Positions 11,154-26,144 of a stretch of 64,000 nt of DNA are shown here, piece by piece (position 1 is the stretch's first letter; each line of letters starts with the position of its first letter). Under the pieces are notes generated by a model, which did no database searches, was not told the origin of the DNA, and was given only the letters and a program-made list of their open reading frames with translations. Origin of the DNA: Siphonodentalium dalli (taxonomy: Eukaryota > Mollusca > Scaphopoda > Gadilida > Siphonodentaliidae); NCBI GenBank assembly GCA_032622095.1, contig CP136064.1, forward strand, positions 2,666,001 through 2,730,000, written 5' to 3'. The translations under genes were made by a program, and so were the position numbers.

Positions 11154-13206
11154 GTAAGTCACATTGTTACATGTCATATTGACAAATCTAGAAATGAATG
11201 GAAGTTTTTGTGGTTGAATAATGTATCTAGACATCAGAAGCGCTTTTTGACGCCTTACAACATTTCCTCAGAAGCACATTTCGAAAACACGAAAGGCCAT
11301 TTCTAGAATTTAAAAATTAGAATGACGGCGATCACAGAACTAAGGTAAAAACATGCTAAAGCCGACTAAAACGTCAAAATCTCTGAGGAAATGGGACGTA
11401 AATTATGTTGCCGTGGCAAGGTGCGCTGAGTTTTTAACGTCACAACGTCAAAGTAACCTGGGGGTTGTAGTCAGCTGCGGGCAGAGTGGTAATGCGTTAA
11501 TGAGTTGCAGTCGACCCAAGGATATATAAATGCACCCTCCGCAATGAGTTTGATACAAAATTTAAGATTATTATTCAAGTTCATGATTTATATTTTTAAT
11601 TTGTATATAGAATTTTGCAGCAGATGTTTTATAGCATTCTCTAGCTATCAATTCATTTTTTCATCGTAATTTGGCTAGCAGAAATTGGAAATCACATCGC
11701 AAATTGCGATGTGAATCAAGTTAAAATGAGCCCTGAAGTTGTCATCTGTATTTATTCTACACTGTTCTGACAGATAATTTCAATCTATACCGGTACCTCA
11801 CACCTTCATTCATACTATAGCTACCTCTGTGATTATAAGTCTGATGAATCACCCAGGGCTTATATTTCATCCCACTTAACAAGAATTCATGCCTACGGGT
11901 CCCAGGATCCGATGGGGTGACCTAGGTTGGCCCCATGGGAGGAAATTGTTCATTTTTATGTCTAAAATATGCAATTTCCTTGCTTCTAGATCTGGTGCAT
12001 CATTAAAGATCCTGTGCCAGTGCATTCTCTTATATATATGTGAGTCTCCCATAGTGAGCCTATTGTTAGACCGATACATTTTCTTTACACGCGGGGCTCC
12101 CTATGGGAGAATAGCTAGCGTATATTAGAGAACGCACTGGCAAAGGGTTTTTCACAAAAAGCTCCAGTCATGAAAGGTTAAAGATATTTTTACTCAATAT
12201 CCATTCATAAAAAAATGAAGTAATTCATCTCCATAGTATAGCATTGATTCATTTCAATATATTAAATACTGGAATGTTACGAACATGAGTTTATACTACT
12301 TCTCTCTTAAATAACTCAAATAAAATAAACTTATATCTGATGTAAAGAGAAAGGCCAGTTTATATGACACAAATGAGTCATTTCTTGATTATATCCCATT
12401 AAATAATGTACCAAGTACATTTAACCACTCGTACCAAATAGGCCACAGTCATCTATCTACATGATAGTACCTGGTCTATTCAGTACATTTACATCCAACA
12501 TATATTTGGTCTAACATGTATGTGCCTGTTATATTTCAACGTCAATTTCAGAGTGTTAGGTTATGGCCATGGGTTCAGAGTTATTCCTCTTTGATCCCAC
12601 TATGCAACAGTATCATTGGATATATTATGCATGTGATGAGAACAATGTTACAGTTTTTTTTACAGTGAGGAGTGAACAGTTTGTGCACAATAAAATTTCT
12701 ACTGATTATCTCTCTGAGGTAAACTCTCTGAGACCACACATTTTATGCCCTCCTATTCATTACTCACTACGTAAATTACCATGTCCTCGTGTTGAAAATG
12801 AGATTGTTTTATGGCTAAAGAGTTGCTGTTCCCATAGACTGTAAAACTGATTGCTTCGTTAGTTCTGTCAATTCATCACACACTATTTGTAACAAGTAGA
12901 TATATGAAATAAACTTTTCACCGCGGTCATACCGCATGTCAACCTCGTTAAGGAGGGTCGATTAATTAGAGCATAGCTGTACCCCTAGACCATCACATCG
13001 ACCCAGGTTGTTGGCCCATTATGTAACACCCTCTCCAAGTTGAGCTAAAGTGTCATGGACACTTTAATTTATCAACAACATGGCTGACGGCAGCCATCAA
13101 TCGACTTTACTTTTTACATCACTAAATATTTCAGCATTCACTTCTCTACAACCACTAAATTTACTGGGAGTTATATGTATCATGTTTATTATATTTCTGT
13201 TTACAG

Positions 13207-13654
13207 AAGTCTATAAAAGCTGGTGGCAGGTCACTCCCAACATCGGTTGTGCTGCATGACGCAGCCGTGCTATTCAAAAGAACACTCCTCCAACTTCAAA
13301 GCTTAATTCCCTTACGACTTATCAGTCATATGAAGAAAATGGATATAAATATCTGTTTACTAATAGAGAGAGAAAAACTAGTCATTTTAAAATTCGTTAT
13401 TTCCATTTTAAAGAAGATTGCTGCCGATCCGGATAACGGAATGTCTGCTCGGGCGTTGGCTGTTGTAATGGCGCCAAACATTATTCAATCTGTCGACCAG
13501 CATGAGGTGATCATCCAATTTACAGAACTTCTTATTAATAATTCGGATGACATTGGAATGGTATCCAGGACATTAATGAAAAAAGCAAATGAATTTAAAA
13601 CAATCGAATTAATTGGAGATTTTCCAGTGAAGAGGCGAGGATCATCATTGTCGA
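13207..13654 (+). CDS. RhoGAP exon, array copy 6
   Basis: Exon of unit 12980-15477. Asp-138, matching copy 4 in exon and intron variants. Units 5-6 therefore look like a duplicate of the 3-4 dimer. Confidence 0.7.
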
Positions 13655-15704
13655 GTAAGTCACATTGTTACATGTCATATTGACAAATCTAGAAATGAAT
13701 GGAAGTTTTTGTGGTTGAATAATGTATCTAGACATCAGAAGCGCTTTTTGACGCCTTACAACATTTCCTCAGAAGCACATTCGAAACCACGTAAGGCCAT
13801 TTCTAGAATTTAAAAATTAGAATGACGGCGATCACAGAACTAAGGTAAAAACATGCTAAAGCCGACTAAACCGTCAAAATCTCTGAGGAAATGGGACGTA
13901 AATTATGTTGCCGTGGCAAGGTGCGCTGAGTTTTTAACGTCACAACGTCAAAGTAACCTGGGGGTTGTAGTCAGCTGCGGGCAGAGTGGTAATGCGTTAA
14001 TGAGTTGCAGTCGACCCAAGGATATATAAATGCACCCTCCGCAATGAGTTTGATACAAAATTTAAGATTATTATTCAAGTTCATGATTTATATTTTTAAT
14101 TTGTATATAGAATTTTGCAGCAGATGTTTTATAGCATTCTCTAGCTATCAATTCATTTTTTCATCGTAATTTGGCTAGCAGAAATTGGAAATCACATCGC
14201 AAATTGCGATGTGAATCAAGTTAAAATGAGCCCTGAAGTTGTCATCTGTATTTATTCTACACTGTTCTGACAGATAATTTCAATCTATACCGGTACCTCA
14301 CACCTTCATTCATACTATAGCTACCTCTGTGATTATAAGTCTGATGAATCACCCAGGGCTTATATTTCATCCCACTTAACAAGAATTCATGCCTACGGGT
14401 CCCAGGATCCGATGGGGTGACCTAGGTTGGCCCCATGGGAGGAAATTGTTCATTTTTATGTCTAAAATATGCAATTTCCTTGCTTCTAGATCTGGTGCAT
14501 CATTAAAGATCCTGTGCCAGTGCATTCTCTTATATATGCGAGTCTCCCATAGTGAGCCTATTGTTAGACCGATACATTTTCTTTACACGCGGGGCTCCCT
14601 ATGGGAGAATAGCTAGCGTATATTAGAGAACGCACTGGCAAAGGGTTTTTCACAAAAAGCTCCAGTCATGAAAGGTTAAAGATATTTTTACTCAATATCC
14701 ATTCATAAAAAAATGAAGTAATTCATCTCCATAGTATAGCATTGATTCATTTCAATATATTAAATACTGGAATGTTACGAACATGAGTTTATACTACTAC
14801 TCTCTTAAATAACTCAAATAAAATAAACTTATATCTGATGTAAAGAGAAAGGCCAGTTTATATGACACAAATGAGTCATTTCTTGATCATATCCCATTAA
14901 ATAATGTACCAAGTACATTTAACCACTCGTACCAAATAGGCCACAGTCATCTATCTACATGATAGTACCTGGTCTATTCAGTACATTTACATCCAACATA
15001 TATTTGGTCTAACATATATGTGCCTGTTATATTTCAACGTCAATTTCAGAGTGTTAGGTTATGGCCATGGGTTCAGAGTTATTCCTCTTTGATCCCACTA
15101 TGCAACAGTATCATTGGATATATTATGCATGTGATGAGAACAATGTTACAGTTTTTTTTACAGTGAGGAGTGAACAGTTTGTGCACAATAAAATTTCTAC
15201 TGATTATCTCTCTGAGGTAAACTCTCTGAGACCACACATTTTATGCCCTCCTATTCATTACTCACTACGTAAATTACCATGTCCTCGTGTTGAAAATGAG
15301 ATTGTTTTATGGCTAAAGAGTTGCTGTTCCCATAGACTGTAAAACTGATTGCTTCGTTAGTTCTGTCAATTCATCACACACTATTTGTAACAAGTAGATA
15401 TATGAAATAAACTTTTCACCGCGGTCATACCGCATGTCAACCTCGTTAAGGAGGGTCGATTAATTAGAGCATAGCTGTACCCCTAGACCATCACATCGAC
15501 CCAGGTTGTTGGCCCATTATGTAACACCCTCTCCAAGTTGAGCTAAAGTGTCATGGACACTTTAATTTATCAACAACATGGCTGACGGCAGCCATCAATC
15601 GACTTTACTTTTTACATCACTAAATATTTCAGCATTCACTTCTCTACAACCACTAAATTTACTGGGAGTTATATGTATCATGTTTATTATATTTCTGTTT
15701 ACAG

Positions 15705-16152
15705 AAGTCTATAAAAGCTGGTGGCAGGTCACTCCCAACATCGGTTGTGCTGCATGACGCAGCCGTGCTATTCAAAAGAACACTCCTCCAACTTCAAAGC
15801 TTAATTCCCTTACGACTTATCAGTCATATGAAGAAAATGGATATAAATATCTGTTTACTAATAGAGAGAGAAAAACTAGTCATTTTAAAATTCGTTATTT
15901 CCATTTTAAAGAAGATTGCTGCCGATCCGGATAACGGAATGTCTGCTCGGGCGTTGGCTGTTGTAATGGCGCCAAACATTATTCAATCTGTCGACCAGCA
16001 TGAGGTGATCATCCAATTTACAGAACTTCTTATTAATAATTCGGATGACATTGGAATGGTATCCAGGACATTAATGAAAAAAGCAAATGAATTTAAAACA
16101 ATCGAATTAATTGGAGATTTTCCAGTGAAGAGGCGAGGATCATCATTGTCGA
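15705..16152 (+). CDS. RhoGAP exon, array copy 7
   Basis: Exon of unit 15478-17975, Asp-138. The intron has CATCGGAAGC and TTGCTGTGG variants shared only with copy 8. The far 3' part of this unit has the first single-T deletion in the T run near 17650. Confidence 0.7.
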
Positions 16153-18202
16153 GTAAGTCACATTGTTACATGTCATATTGACAAATCTAGAAATGAATGG
16201 AAGTTTTTGTGGTTGAATAATGTATCTAGACATCGGAAGCGCTTTTTGACGCCTTACAACATTTCCTCAGAAGCACATTTCGAAACCACGAAAGGCCATT
16301 TCTAGAATTTAAAAATTAGAATGACGGCGATCACAGAACTAAGGTAAAAACATGCTAAAGCCGACTAAACCGTCAAAATCTCTGAGGAAATGGGACGTAA
16401 ATTATGTTGCTGTGGCAAGGTGCGCTGAGTTTTTAACGTCACAACGTCAAAGTAACCTGGGGGTTGTAGTCAGCTGCGGGCAGAGTGGTAATGCGTTAAT
16501 GAGTTGCAGTCGACCCAAGGATATATAAATGCACCCTCCGCAATGAGTTTGATACAAAATTTAAGATTATTATTCAAGTTCATGATTTATATTTTTAATT
16601 TGTATATAGAATTTTGCAGCAGATGTTTTATAGCATTCTCTAGCTATCAATTCATTTTTTCATCGTAATTTGGCTAGCAGAAATTGGAAATCACATCGCA
16701 AATTGCGATGTGAATCAAGTTAAAATGAGCCCTGAAGTTGTCATCTGTATTTATTCTACACTGTTCTGACAGATAATTTCAATCTATACCGGTACCTCTC
16801 ACCTTCATTCATACTATAGCTACCTCTGTGATTATAAGTCTGATGAATCACCCAGGGCTTATATTTCATCCCACTTAACAAGAATTCATGCCTACGGGTC
16901 CCAGGATCCGATGGGGTGACCTAGGTTGGCCCCATGGGAGGAAATTGTTCATTTTTATGTCTAAAATATGCAATTTCCTTGCTTCTAGATCTGGTGCATC
17001 ATTAAAGATCCTGTGCCAGTGCATTCTCTTATATATGCGAGTCTCCCATAGTGAGCCTATTGTTAGACCGATACATTTTCTTTACACGCGGGGTTCCCTA
17101 TGGGAGAATAGCTAGCGTATATTAGAGAACGCACTGGCAAAGGGTTTTTCACAAAAAGCTCCAGTCATGAAAGGTTAAAGATATTTTTACTCAATATCCA
17201 TTCATAAAAAAATGAAGTAATTCATCTCCATAGTATAGCATTGATTCATTTCAATATATTAAATACTGGAATGTTACGAACATGAGTTTATACTACTACT
17301 CTCTTAAATAACTCAAATAAAATAAACTTATATCTGATGTAAAGAGAAAGGCCAGTTTATATGACACAAATGAGTCATTTCTTGATCATATCCCATTAAA
17401 TAATGTACCAAGTACATTTAACCACTCGTACCAAATAGGCCACAGTCATCTATCTACATGATAGTACCTGGTCTATTCAGTACATTTACATCCAACATAT
17501 ATTTGGTCTAACATATATGTGCCTGTTATATTTCAACGTCAATTTCAGAGTGTTAGGTTATGGCCATGGGTTCAGAGTTATTCCTCTTTGATCCCACTAT
17601 GCAACAGTATCATTGGATATATTATGCATGTGATGAGAACAATGTTACAGTTTTTTTACAGTGAGGAGTGAACAGTTTGTGCACAATAAAATTTCTACTG
17701 ATTATCTCTCTGAGGTAAACTCTCTGAGACCACACATTTTATGCCCTCCTATTCATTACTCACTACGTAAATTACCATGTCCTCGTGTTGAAAATGAGAT
17801 TGTTTTATGGCTAAAGAGTTGCTGTTCCCATAGACTGTAAAACTGATTGCTTCGTTAGTTCTGTCAATTCATCACACACTATTTGTAACAAGTAGATATA
17901 TGAAATTAACTTTTCACCGCGGTCATACCGCATGTCAACCTCGTTAAGGAGGGTCGATTAATTAGAGCATAGCTGTACCCCTAGACCATCACATCGACCC
18001 AGGTTGTTGGCCCATTATGTAACACCCTCTCCAAGTTGAGCTAAAGTGTCATGGACACTTTAATTTATCAACAACATGGCTGACGGCAGCCATCAATCGA
18101 CTTTACTTTTTACATCACTAAATATTTCAGCATTCACTTCTCTACAACCACTAAATTTACTGGGAGTTATATGTATCATGTTTATTATATTTCTGTTTAC
18201 AG

Positions 18203-18650
18203 AAGTCTATAAAAGCTGGTGGCAGGTCACTCCCAACATCGGTTGTGCTGCATGACGCAGCCGTGCTATTCAAAAGAACACTCCTCCAACTTCAAAGCTT
18301 AATTCCCTTACGACTTATCAGTCATATGAAGAAAATGGATATAAATATCTGTTTACTAATAGAGAGAGAAAAACTAGTCATTTTAAAATTCGTTATTTCC
18401 ATTTTAAAGAAGATTGCTGCCGATCCGGATAACGGAATGTCTGCTCGGGCGTTGGCTGTTGTAATGGCGCCAAACATTATTCAATCTGTCGACCAGCATG
18501 AGGTGATCATCCAATTTACAGAACTTCTTATTAATAATTCGGATGACATTGGAATGGTATCCAGGACATTAATGAAAAAAGCAAATGAATTTAAAACAAT
18601 CGAATTAATTGGAGATTTTCCAGTGAAGAGGCGAGGATCATCATTGTCGA
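18203..18650 (+). CDS. RhoGAP exon, array copy 8
   Basis: Exon of unit 17976-20473, Asp-138. All unit-level variants I checked match copy 7, including the mutated AATTAA in place of AATAAA. Confidence 0.7.
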
Positions 18651-20700
18651 GTAAGTCACATTGTTACATGTCATATTGACAAATCTAGAAATGAATGGAA
18701 GTTTTTGTGGTTGAATAATGTATCTAGACATCGGAAGCGCTTTTTGACGCCTTACAACATTTCCTCAGAAGCACATTTCGAAACCACGAAAGGCCATTTC
18801 TAGAATTTAAAAATTAGAATGACGGCGATCACAGAACTAAGGTAAAAACATGCTAAAGCCGACTAAACCGTCAAAATCTCTGAGGAAATGGGACGTAAAT
18901 TATGTTGCTGTGGCAAGGTGCGCTGAGTTTTTAACGTCACAACGTCAAAGTAACCTGGGGGTTGTAGTCAGCTGCGGGCAGAGTGGTAATGCGTTAATGA
19001 GTTGCAGTCGACCCAAGGATATATAAATGCACCCTCCGCAATGAGTTTGATACAAAATTTAAGATTATTATTCAAGTTCATGATTTATATTTTTAATTTG
19101 TATATAGAATTTTGCAGCAGATGTTTTATAGCATTCTCTAGCTATCAATTCATTTTTTCATCGTAATTTGGCTAGCAGAAATTGGAAATCACATCGCAAA
19201 TTGCGATGTGAATCAAGTTAAAATGAGCCCTGAAGTTGTCATCTGTATTTATTCTACACTGTTCTGACAGATAATTTCAATCTATACCGGTACCTCTCAC
19301 CTTCATTCATACTATAGCTACCTCTGTGATTATAAGTCTGATGAATCACCCAGGGCTTATATTTCATCCCACTTAACAAGAATTCATGCCTACGGGTCCC
19401 AGGATCCGATGGGGTGACCTAGGTTGGCCCCATGGGAGGAAATTGTTCATTTTTATGTCTAAAATATGCAATTTCCTTGCTTCTAGATCTGGTGCATCAT
19501 TAAAGATCCTGTGCCAGTGCATTCTCTTATATATGCGAGTCTCCCATAGTGAGCCTATTGTTAGACCGATACATTTTCTTTACACGCGGGGTTCCCTATG
19601 GGAGAATAGCTAGCGTATATTAGAGAACGCACTGGCAAAGGGTTTTTCACAAAAAGCTCCAGTCATGAAAGGTTAAAGATATTTTTACTCAATATCCATT
19701 CATAAAAAAATGAAGTAATTCATCTCCATAGTATAGCATTGATTCATTTCAATATATTAAATACTGGAATGTTACGAACATGAGTTTATACTACTACTCT
19801 CTTAAATAACTCAAATAAAATAAACTTATATCTGATGTAAAGAGAAAGGCCAGTTTATATGACACAAATGAGTCATTTCTTGATCATATCCCATTAAATA
19901 ATGTACCAAGTACATTTAACCACTCGTACCAAATAGGCCACAGTCATCTATCTACATGATAGTACCTGGTCTATTCAGTACATTTACATCCAACATATAT
20001 TTGGTCTAACATATATGTGCCTGTTATATTTCAACGTCAATTTCAGAGTGTTAGGTTATGGCCATGGGTTCAGAGTTATTCCTCTTTGATCCCACTATGC
20101 AACAGTATCATTGGATATATTATGCATGTGATGAGAACAATGTTACAGTTTTTTTACAGTGAGGAGTGAACAGTTTGTGCACAATAAAATTTCTACTGAT
20201 TATCTCTCTGAGGTAAACTCTCTGAGACCACACATTTTATGCCCTCCTATTCATTACTCACTACGTAAATTACCATGTCCTCGTGTTGAAAATGAGATTG
20301 TTTTATGGCTAAAGAGTTGCTGTTCCCATAGACTGTAAAACTGATTGCTTCGTTAGTTCTGTCAATTCATCACACACTATTTGTAACAAGTAGATATATG
20401 AAATTAACTTTTCACCGCGGTCATACCGCATGTCAACCTCGTTAAGGAGGGTCGATTAATTAGAGCATAGCTGTACCCCTAGACCATCACATCGACCCAG
20501 GTTGTTGGCCCATTATGTAACACCCTCTCCAAGTTGAGCTAAAGTGTCATGGACACTTTAATTTATCAACAACATGGCTGACGGCAGCCATCAATCGACT
20601 TTACTTTTTACATCACTAAATATTTCAGCATTCACTTCTCTACAACCACTAAATTTACTGGGAGTTATATGTATCATGTTTATTATATTTCTGTTTACAG

Positions 20701-21148
20701 AAGTCTATAAAAGCTGGTGGCAGGTCACTCCCAACATCGGTTGTGCTGCATGACGCAGCCGTGCTATTCAAAAGAACACTCCTCCAACTTCAAAGCTTAA
20801 TTCCCTTACGACTTATCAGTCATATGAAGAAAATGGATATAAATATCTGTTTACTAATAGAGAGAGAAAAACTAGTCATTTTAAAATTCGTTATTTCCAT
20901 TTTAAAGAAGATTGCTGCCGATCCGGATAACGGAATGTCTGCTCGGGCGTTGGCTGTTGTAATGGCGCCAAACATTATTCAATCTGTCGACCAGCATGAG
21001 GTGATCATCCAATTTACAGAACTTCTTATTAATAATTCGGATGACATTGGAATGGTATCCAGGACATTAATGAAAAAAGCAAATGAATTTAAAACAATCG
21101 AATTAATTGGAGATTTTCCAGTGAAGAGGCGAGGATCATCATTGTCGA
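20701..21148 (+). CDS. RhoGAP exon, array copy 9
   Basis: Exon of unit 20474-22971, Asp-138. From here on the units share GGATAAATAATG in place of GGATATATTATG near the 3' end, and AATAAA is intact again. Confidence 0.7.
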
Positions 21149-23198
21149 GTAAGTCACATTGTTACATGTCATATTGACAAATCTAGAAATGAATGGAAGT
21201 TTTTGTGGTTGAATAATGTATCTAGACATCAGAAGCGCTTTTTGACGCCTTACAACATTTCCTCAGAAGCACATTTCGAAACCACGAAAGGCCATTTCTA
21301 GAATTTAAAAATTAGAATGACGGCGATCACAGAACTAAGGTAAAAACATGCTAAAGCCGACTAAAACGTCAAAATCTCTGAGGAAATGGGACGTAAATTA
21401 TGTTGCCGTGGCAAGGTGCGCTGAGTTTTTAACGTCACAACGTCAAAGTAACCTGGGGGTTGTAGTCAGCTGCGGGCAGAGTGGTAATGCGTTAATGAGT
21501 TGCAGTCGACCCAAGGATATATAAATGCACCCTCCGCAATGAGTTTGATACAAAATTTAAGATTATTATTCAAGTTCATGATTTATATTTTTAATTTGTA
21601 TATAGAATTTTGCAGCAGATGTTTTATAGCATTCTCTAGCTATCAATTCATTTTTTCATCGTAATTTGGCTAGCAGAAATTGGAAATCACATCGCAAATT
21701 GCGATGTGAATCAAGTTAAAATGAGCCCTGAAGTTGTCATCTGTATTTATTCTACACTGTTCTGACAGATAATTTCAATCTATACCGGTACCTCACACCT
21801 TCATTCATACTATAGCTACCTCTGTGATTATAAGTCTGATGAATCACCCAGGGCTTATATTTCATCCCACTTAACAAGAATTCATGCCTACGGGTCCCAG
21901 GATCCGATGGGGTGACCTAGGTTGGCCCCATGGGAGGAAATTGTTCATTTTTATGTCTAAAATATGCAATTTCCTTGCTTCTAGATCTGGTGCATCATTA
22001 AAGATCCTGTGCCAGTGCATTCTCTTATATATGCGAGTCTCCCATAGTGAGCCTATTGTTAGACCGATACATTTTCTTTACACGCGGGGCTCCCTATGGG
22101 AGAATAGCTAGCGTATATTAGAGAACGCACTGGCAAAGGGTTTTTCACAAAAAGCTCCAGTCATGAAAGGTTAAAGATATTTTTACTCAATATCCATTCA
22201 TAAAAAAATGAAGTAATTCATCTCCATAGTATAGCATTGATTCATTTCAATATATTAAATACTGGAATGTTACGAACATGAGTTTATACTACTACTCTCT
22301 TAAATAACTCAAATAAAATAAACTTATATCTGATGTAAAGAGAAAGGCCAGTTTATATGACACAAATGAGTCATTTCTTGATCATATCCCATTAAATAAT
22401 GTACCAAGTACATTTAACCACTCGTACCAAATAGGCCACAGTCATCTATCTACATGATAGTACCTGGTCTATTCAGTACATTTACATCCAACATATATTT
22501 GGTCTAACATGTATGTGCCTGTTATATTTCAACGTCAATTTCAGAGTGTTAGGTTATGGCCATGGGTTCAGAGTTATTCCTCTTTGATCCCACTATGCAA
22601 CAGTATCATTGGATAAATAATGCATGTGATGAGAACAATGTTACAGTTTTTTTACAGTGAGGAGTGAACAGTTTGTGCACAATAAAATTTCTACTGATTA
22701 TCTCTCTGAGGTAAACTCTCTGAGACCACACATTTTATGCCCTCCTATTCATTACTCACTACGTATATTACCATGTCCTCGTGTTGAAAATGAGATTGTT
22801 TTATGGCTAAAGAGTTGCTGTTCCCATAGACTGTAAAACTGATTGCTTCGTTAGTTCTGTCAATTCATCACACACTATTTGTAACAAGTAGATATATGAA
22901 ATAAACTTTTCACCGCGGTCATACCGCATGTCAACCTCGTTAAGGAGGGTCGATTAATTAGAGCATAGCTGTACCCCTAGACCATCACATCGACCCAGGT
23001 TGTTGGCCCATTATGTAACACCCTCTCCAAGTTGAGCTAAAGTGTCATGGACACTTTAATTTATCAACAACATGGCTGACGGCAGCCATCAATCGACTTT
23101 ACTTTTTACATCACTAAATATTTCAGCATTCACTTCTCTACAACCACTAAATTTACTGGGAGTTATATGTATCATGTTTATTATATTTCTGTTTACAG

Positions 23199-23646
23199 AA
23201 GTCTATAAAAGCTGGTGGCAGGTCACTCCCAACATCGGTTGTGCTGCATGACGCAGCCGTGCTATTCAAAAGAACACTCCTCCAACTTCAAAGCTTAATT
23301 CCCTTACGACTTATCAGTCATATGAAGAAAATGGATATAAATATCTGTTTACTAATAGAGAGAGAAAAACTAGTCATTTTAAAATTCGTTATTTCCATTT
23401 TAAAGAAGATTGCTGCCGATCCGGATAACGGAATGTCTGCTCGGGCGTTGGCTGTTGTAATGGCGCCAAACATTATTCAATCTGTCGACCAGCATGAGGT
23501 GATCATCCAATTTACAGAACTTCTTATTAATAATTCGGATGACATTGGAATGGTATCCAGGACATTAATGAAAAAAGCAAATGAATTTAAAACAATCGAA
23601 TTAATTGGAGATTTTCCAGTGAAGAGGCGAGGATCATCATTGTCGA
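23199..23646 (+). CDS. RhoGAP exon, array copy 10
   Basis: Exon of unit 22972-25469, Asp-138. No difference from copy 9 seen in the exon. Confidence 0.7.
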
Positions 23647-25696
23647 GTAAGTCACATTGTTACATGTCATATTGACAAATCTAGAAATGAATGGAAGTTT
23701 TTGTGGTTGAATAATGTATCTAGACATCAGAAGCGCTTTTTGACGCCTTACAACATTTCCTCAGAAGCACATTTCGAAACCACGAAAGGCCATTTCTAGA
23801 ATTTAAAAATTAGAATGACGGCGATCACAGAACTAAGGTAAAAACATGCTAAAGCCGACTAAAACGTCAAAATCTCTGAGGAAATGGGACGTAAATTATG
23901 TTGCCGTGGCAAGGTGCGCTGAGTTTTTAACGTCACAACGTCAAAGTAACCTGGGGGTTGTAGTCAGCTGCGGGCAGAGTGGTAATGCGTTAATGAGTTG
24001 CAGTCGACCCAAGGATATATAAATGCACCCTCCGCAATGAGTTTGATACAAAATTTAAGATTATTATTCAAGTTCATGATTTATATTTTTAATTTGTATA
24101 TAGAATTTTGCAGCAGATGTTTTATAGCATTCTCTAGCTATCAATTCATTTTTTCATCGTAATTTGGCTAGCAGAAATTGGAAATCACATCGCAAATTGC
24201 GATGTGAATCAAGTTAAAATGAGCCCTGAAGTTGTCATCTGTATTTATTCTACACTGTTCTGACAGATAATTTCAATCTATACCGGTACCTCACACCTTC
24301 ATTCATACTATAGCTACCTCTGTGATTATAAGTCTGATGAATCACCCAGGGCTTATATTTCATCCCACTTAACAAGAATTCATGCCTACGGGTCCCAGGA
24401 TCCGATGGGGTGACCTAGGTTGGCCCCATGGGAGGAAATTGTTCATTTTTATGTCTAAAATATGCAATTTCCTTGCTTCTAGATCTGGTGCATCATTAAA
24501 GATCCTGTGCCAGTGCATTCTCTTATATATGCGAGTCTCCCATAGTGAGCCTATTGTTAGACCGATACATTTTCTTTACACGCGGGGCTCCCTATGGGAG
24601 AATAGCTAGCGTATATTAGAGAACGCACTGGCAAAGGGTTTTTCACAAAAAGCTCCAGTCATGAAAGGTTAAAGATATTTTTACTCAATATCCATTCATA
24701 AAAAAATGAAGTAATTCATCTCCATAGTATAGCATTGATTCATTTCAATATATTAAATACTGGAATGTTACGAACATGAGTTTATACTACTACTCTCTTA
24801 AATAACTCAAATAAAATAAACTTATATCTGATGTAAAGAGAAAGGCCAGTTTATATGACACAAATGAGTCATTTCTTGATCATATCCCATTAAATAATGT
24901 ACCAAGTACATTTAACCACTCGTACCAAATAGGCCACAGTCATCTATCTACATGATAGTACCTGGTCTATTCAGTACATTTACATCCAACATATATTTGG
25001 TCTAACATGTATGTGCCTGTTATATTTCAACGTCAATTTCAGAGTGTTAGGTTATGGCCATGGGTTCAGAGTTATTCCTCTTTGATCCCACTATGCAACA
25101 GTATCATTGGATAAATAATGCATGTGATGAGAACAATGTTACAGTTTTTTTACAGTGAGGAGTGAACAGTTTGTGCACAATAAAATTTCTACTGATTATC
25201 TCTCTGAGGTAAACTCTCTGAGACCACACATTTTATGCCCTCCTATTCATTACTCACTACGTATATTACCATGTCCTCGTGTTGAAAATGAGATTGTTTT
25301 ATGGCTAAAGAGTTGCTGTTCCCATAGACTGTAAAACTGATTGCTTCGTTAGTTCTGTCAATTCATCACACACTATTTGTAACAAGTAGATATATGAAAT
25401 AAACTTTTCACCGCGGTCATACCGCATGTCAACCTCGTTAAGGAGGGTCGATTAATTAGAGCATAGCTGTACCCCTAGACCATCACATCGACCCAGGTTG
25501 TTGGCCCATTATGTAACACCCTCTCCAAGTTGAGCTAAAGTGTCATGGACACTTTAATTTATCAACAACATGGCTGACGGCAGCCATCAATCGACTTTAC
25601 TTTTTACATCACTAAATATTTCAGCATTCACTTCTCTACAACCACTAAATTTACTGGGAGTTATATGTATCATGTTTATTATATTTCTGTTTACAG

Positions 25697-26144
25697 AAGT
25701 CTATAAAAGCTGGTGGCAGGTCACTCCCAACATCGGTTGTGCTGCATGACGCAGCCGTGCTATTCAAAAGAACACTCCTCCAACTTCAAAGCTTAATTCC
25801 CTTACGACTTATCAGTCATATGAAGAAAATGGATATAAATATCTGTTTACTAATAGAGAGAGAAAAACTAGTCATTTTAAAATTCGTTATTTCCATTTTA
25901 AAGAAGATTGCTGCCGATCCGGATAACGGAATGTCTGCTCGGGCGTTGGCTGTTGTAATGGCGCCAAACATTATTCAATCTGTCGACCAGCATGAGGTGA
26001 TCATCCAATTTACAGAACTTCTTATTAATAATTCGGATGACATTGGAATGGTATCCAGGACATTAATGAAAAAAGCAAATGAATTTAAAACAATCGAATT
26101 AATTGGAGATTTTCCAGTGAAGAGGCGAGGATCATCATTGTCGA
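25697..26144 (+). CDS. RhoGAP exon, array copy 11
   Basis: Exon of unit 25470-27967, Asp-138. The intron reads AAAAATTAG and the later segment reads ACCTCACACC, as in copy 13. Confidence 0.7.
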
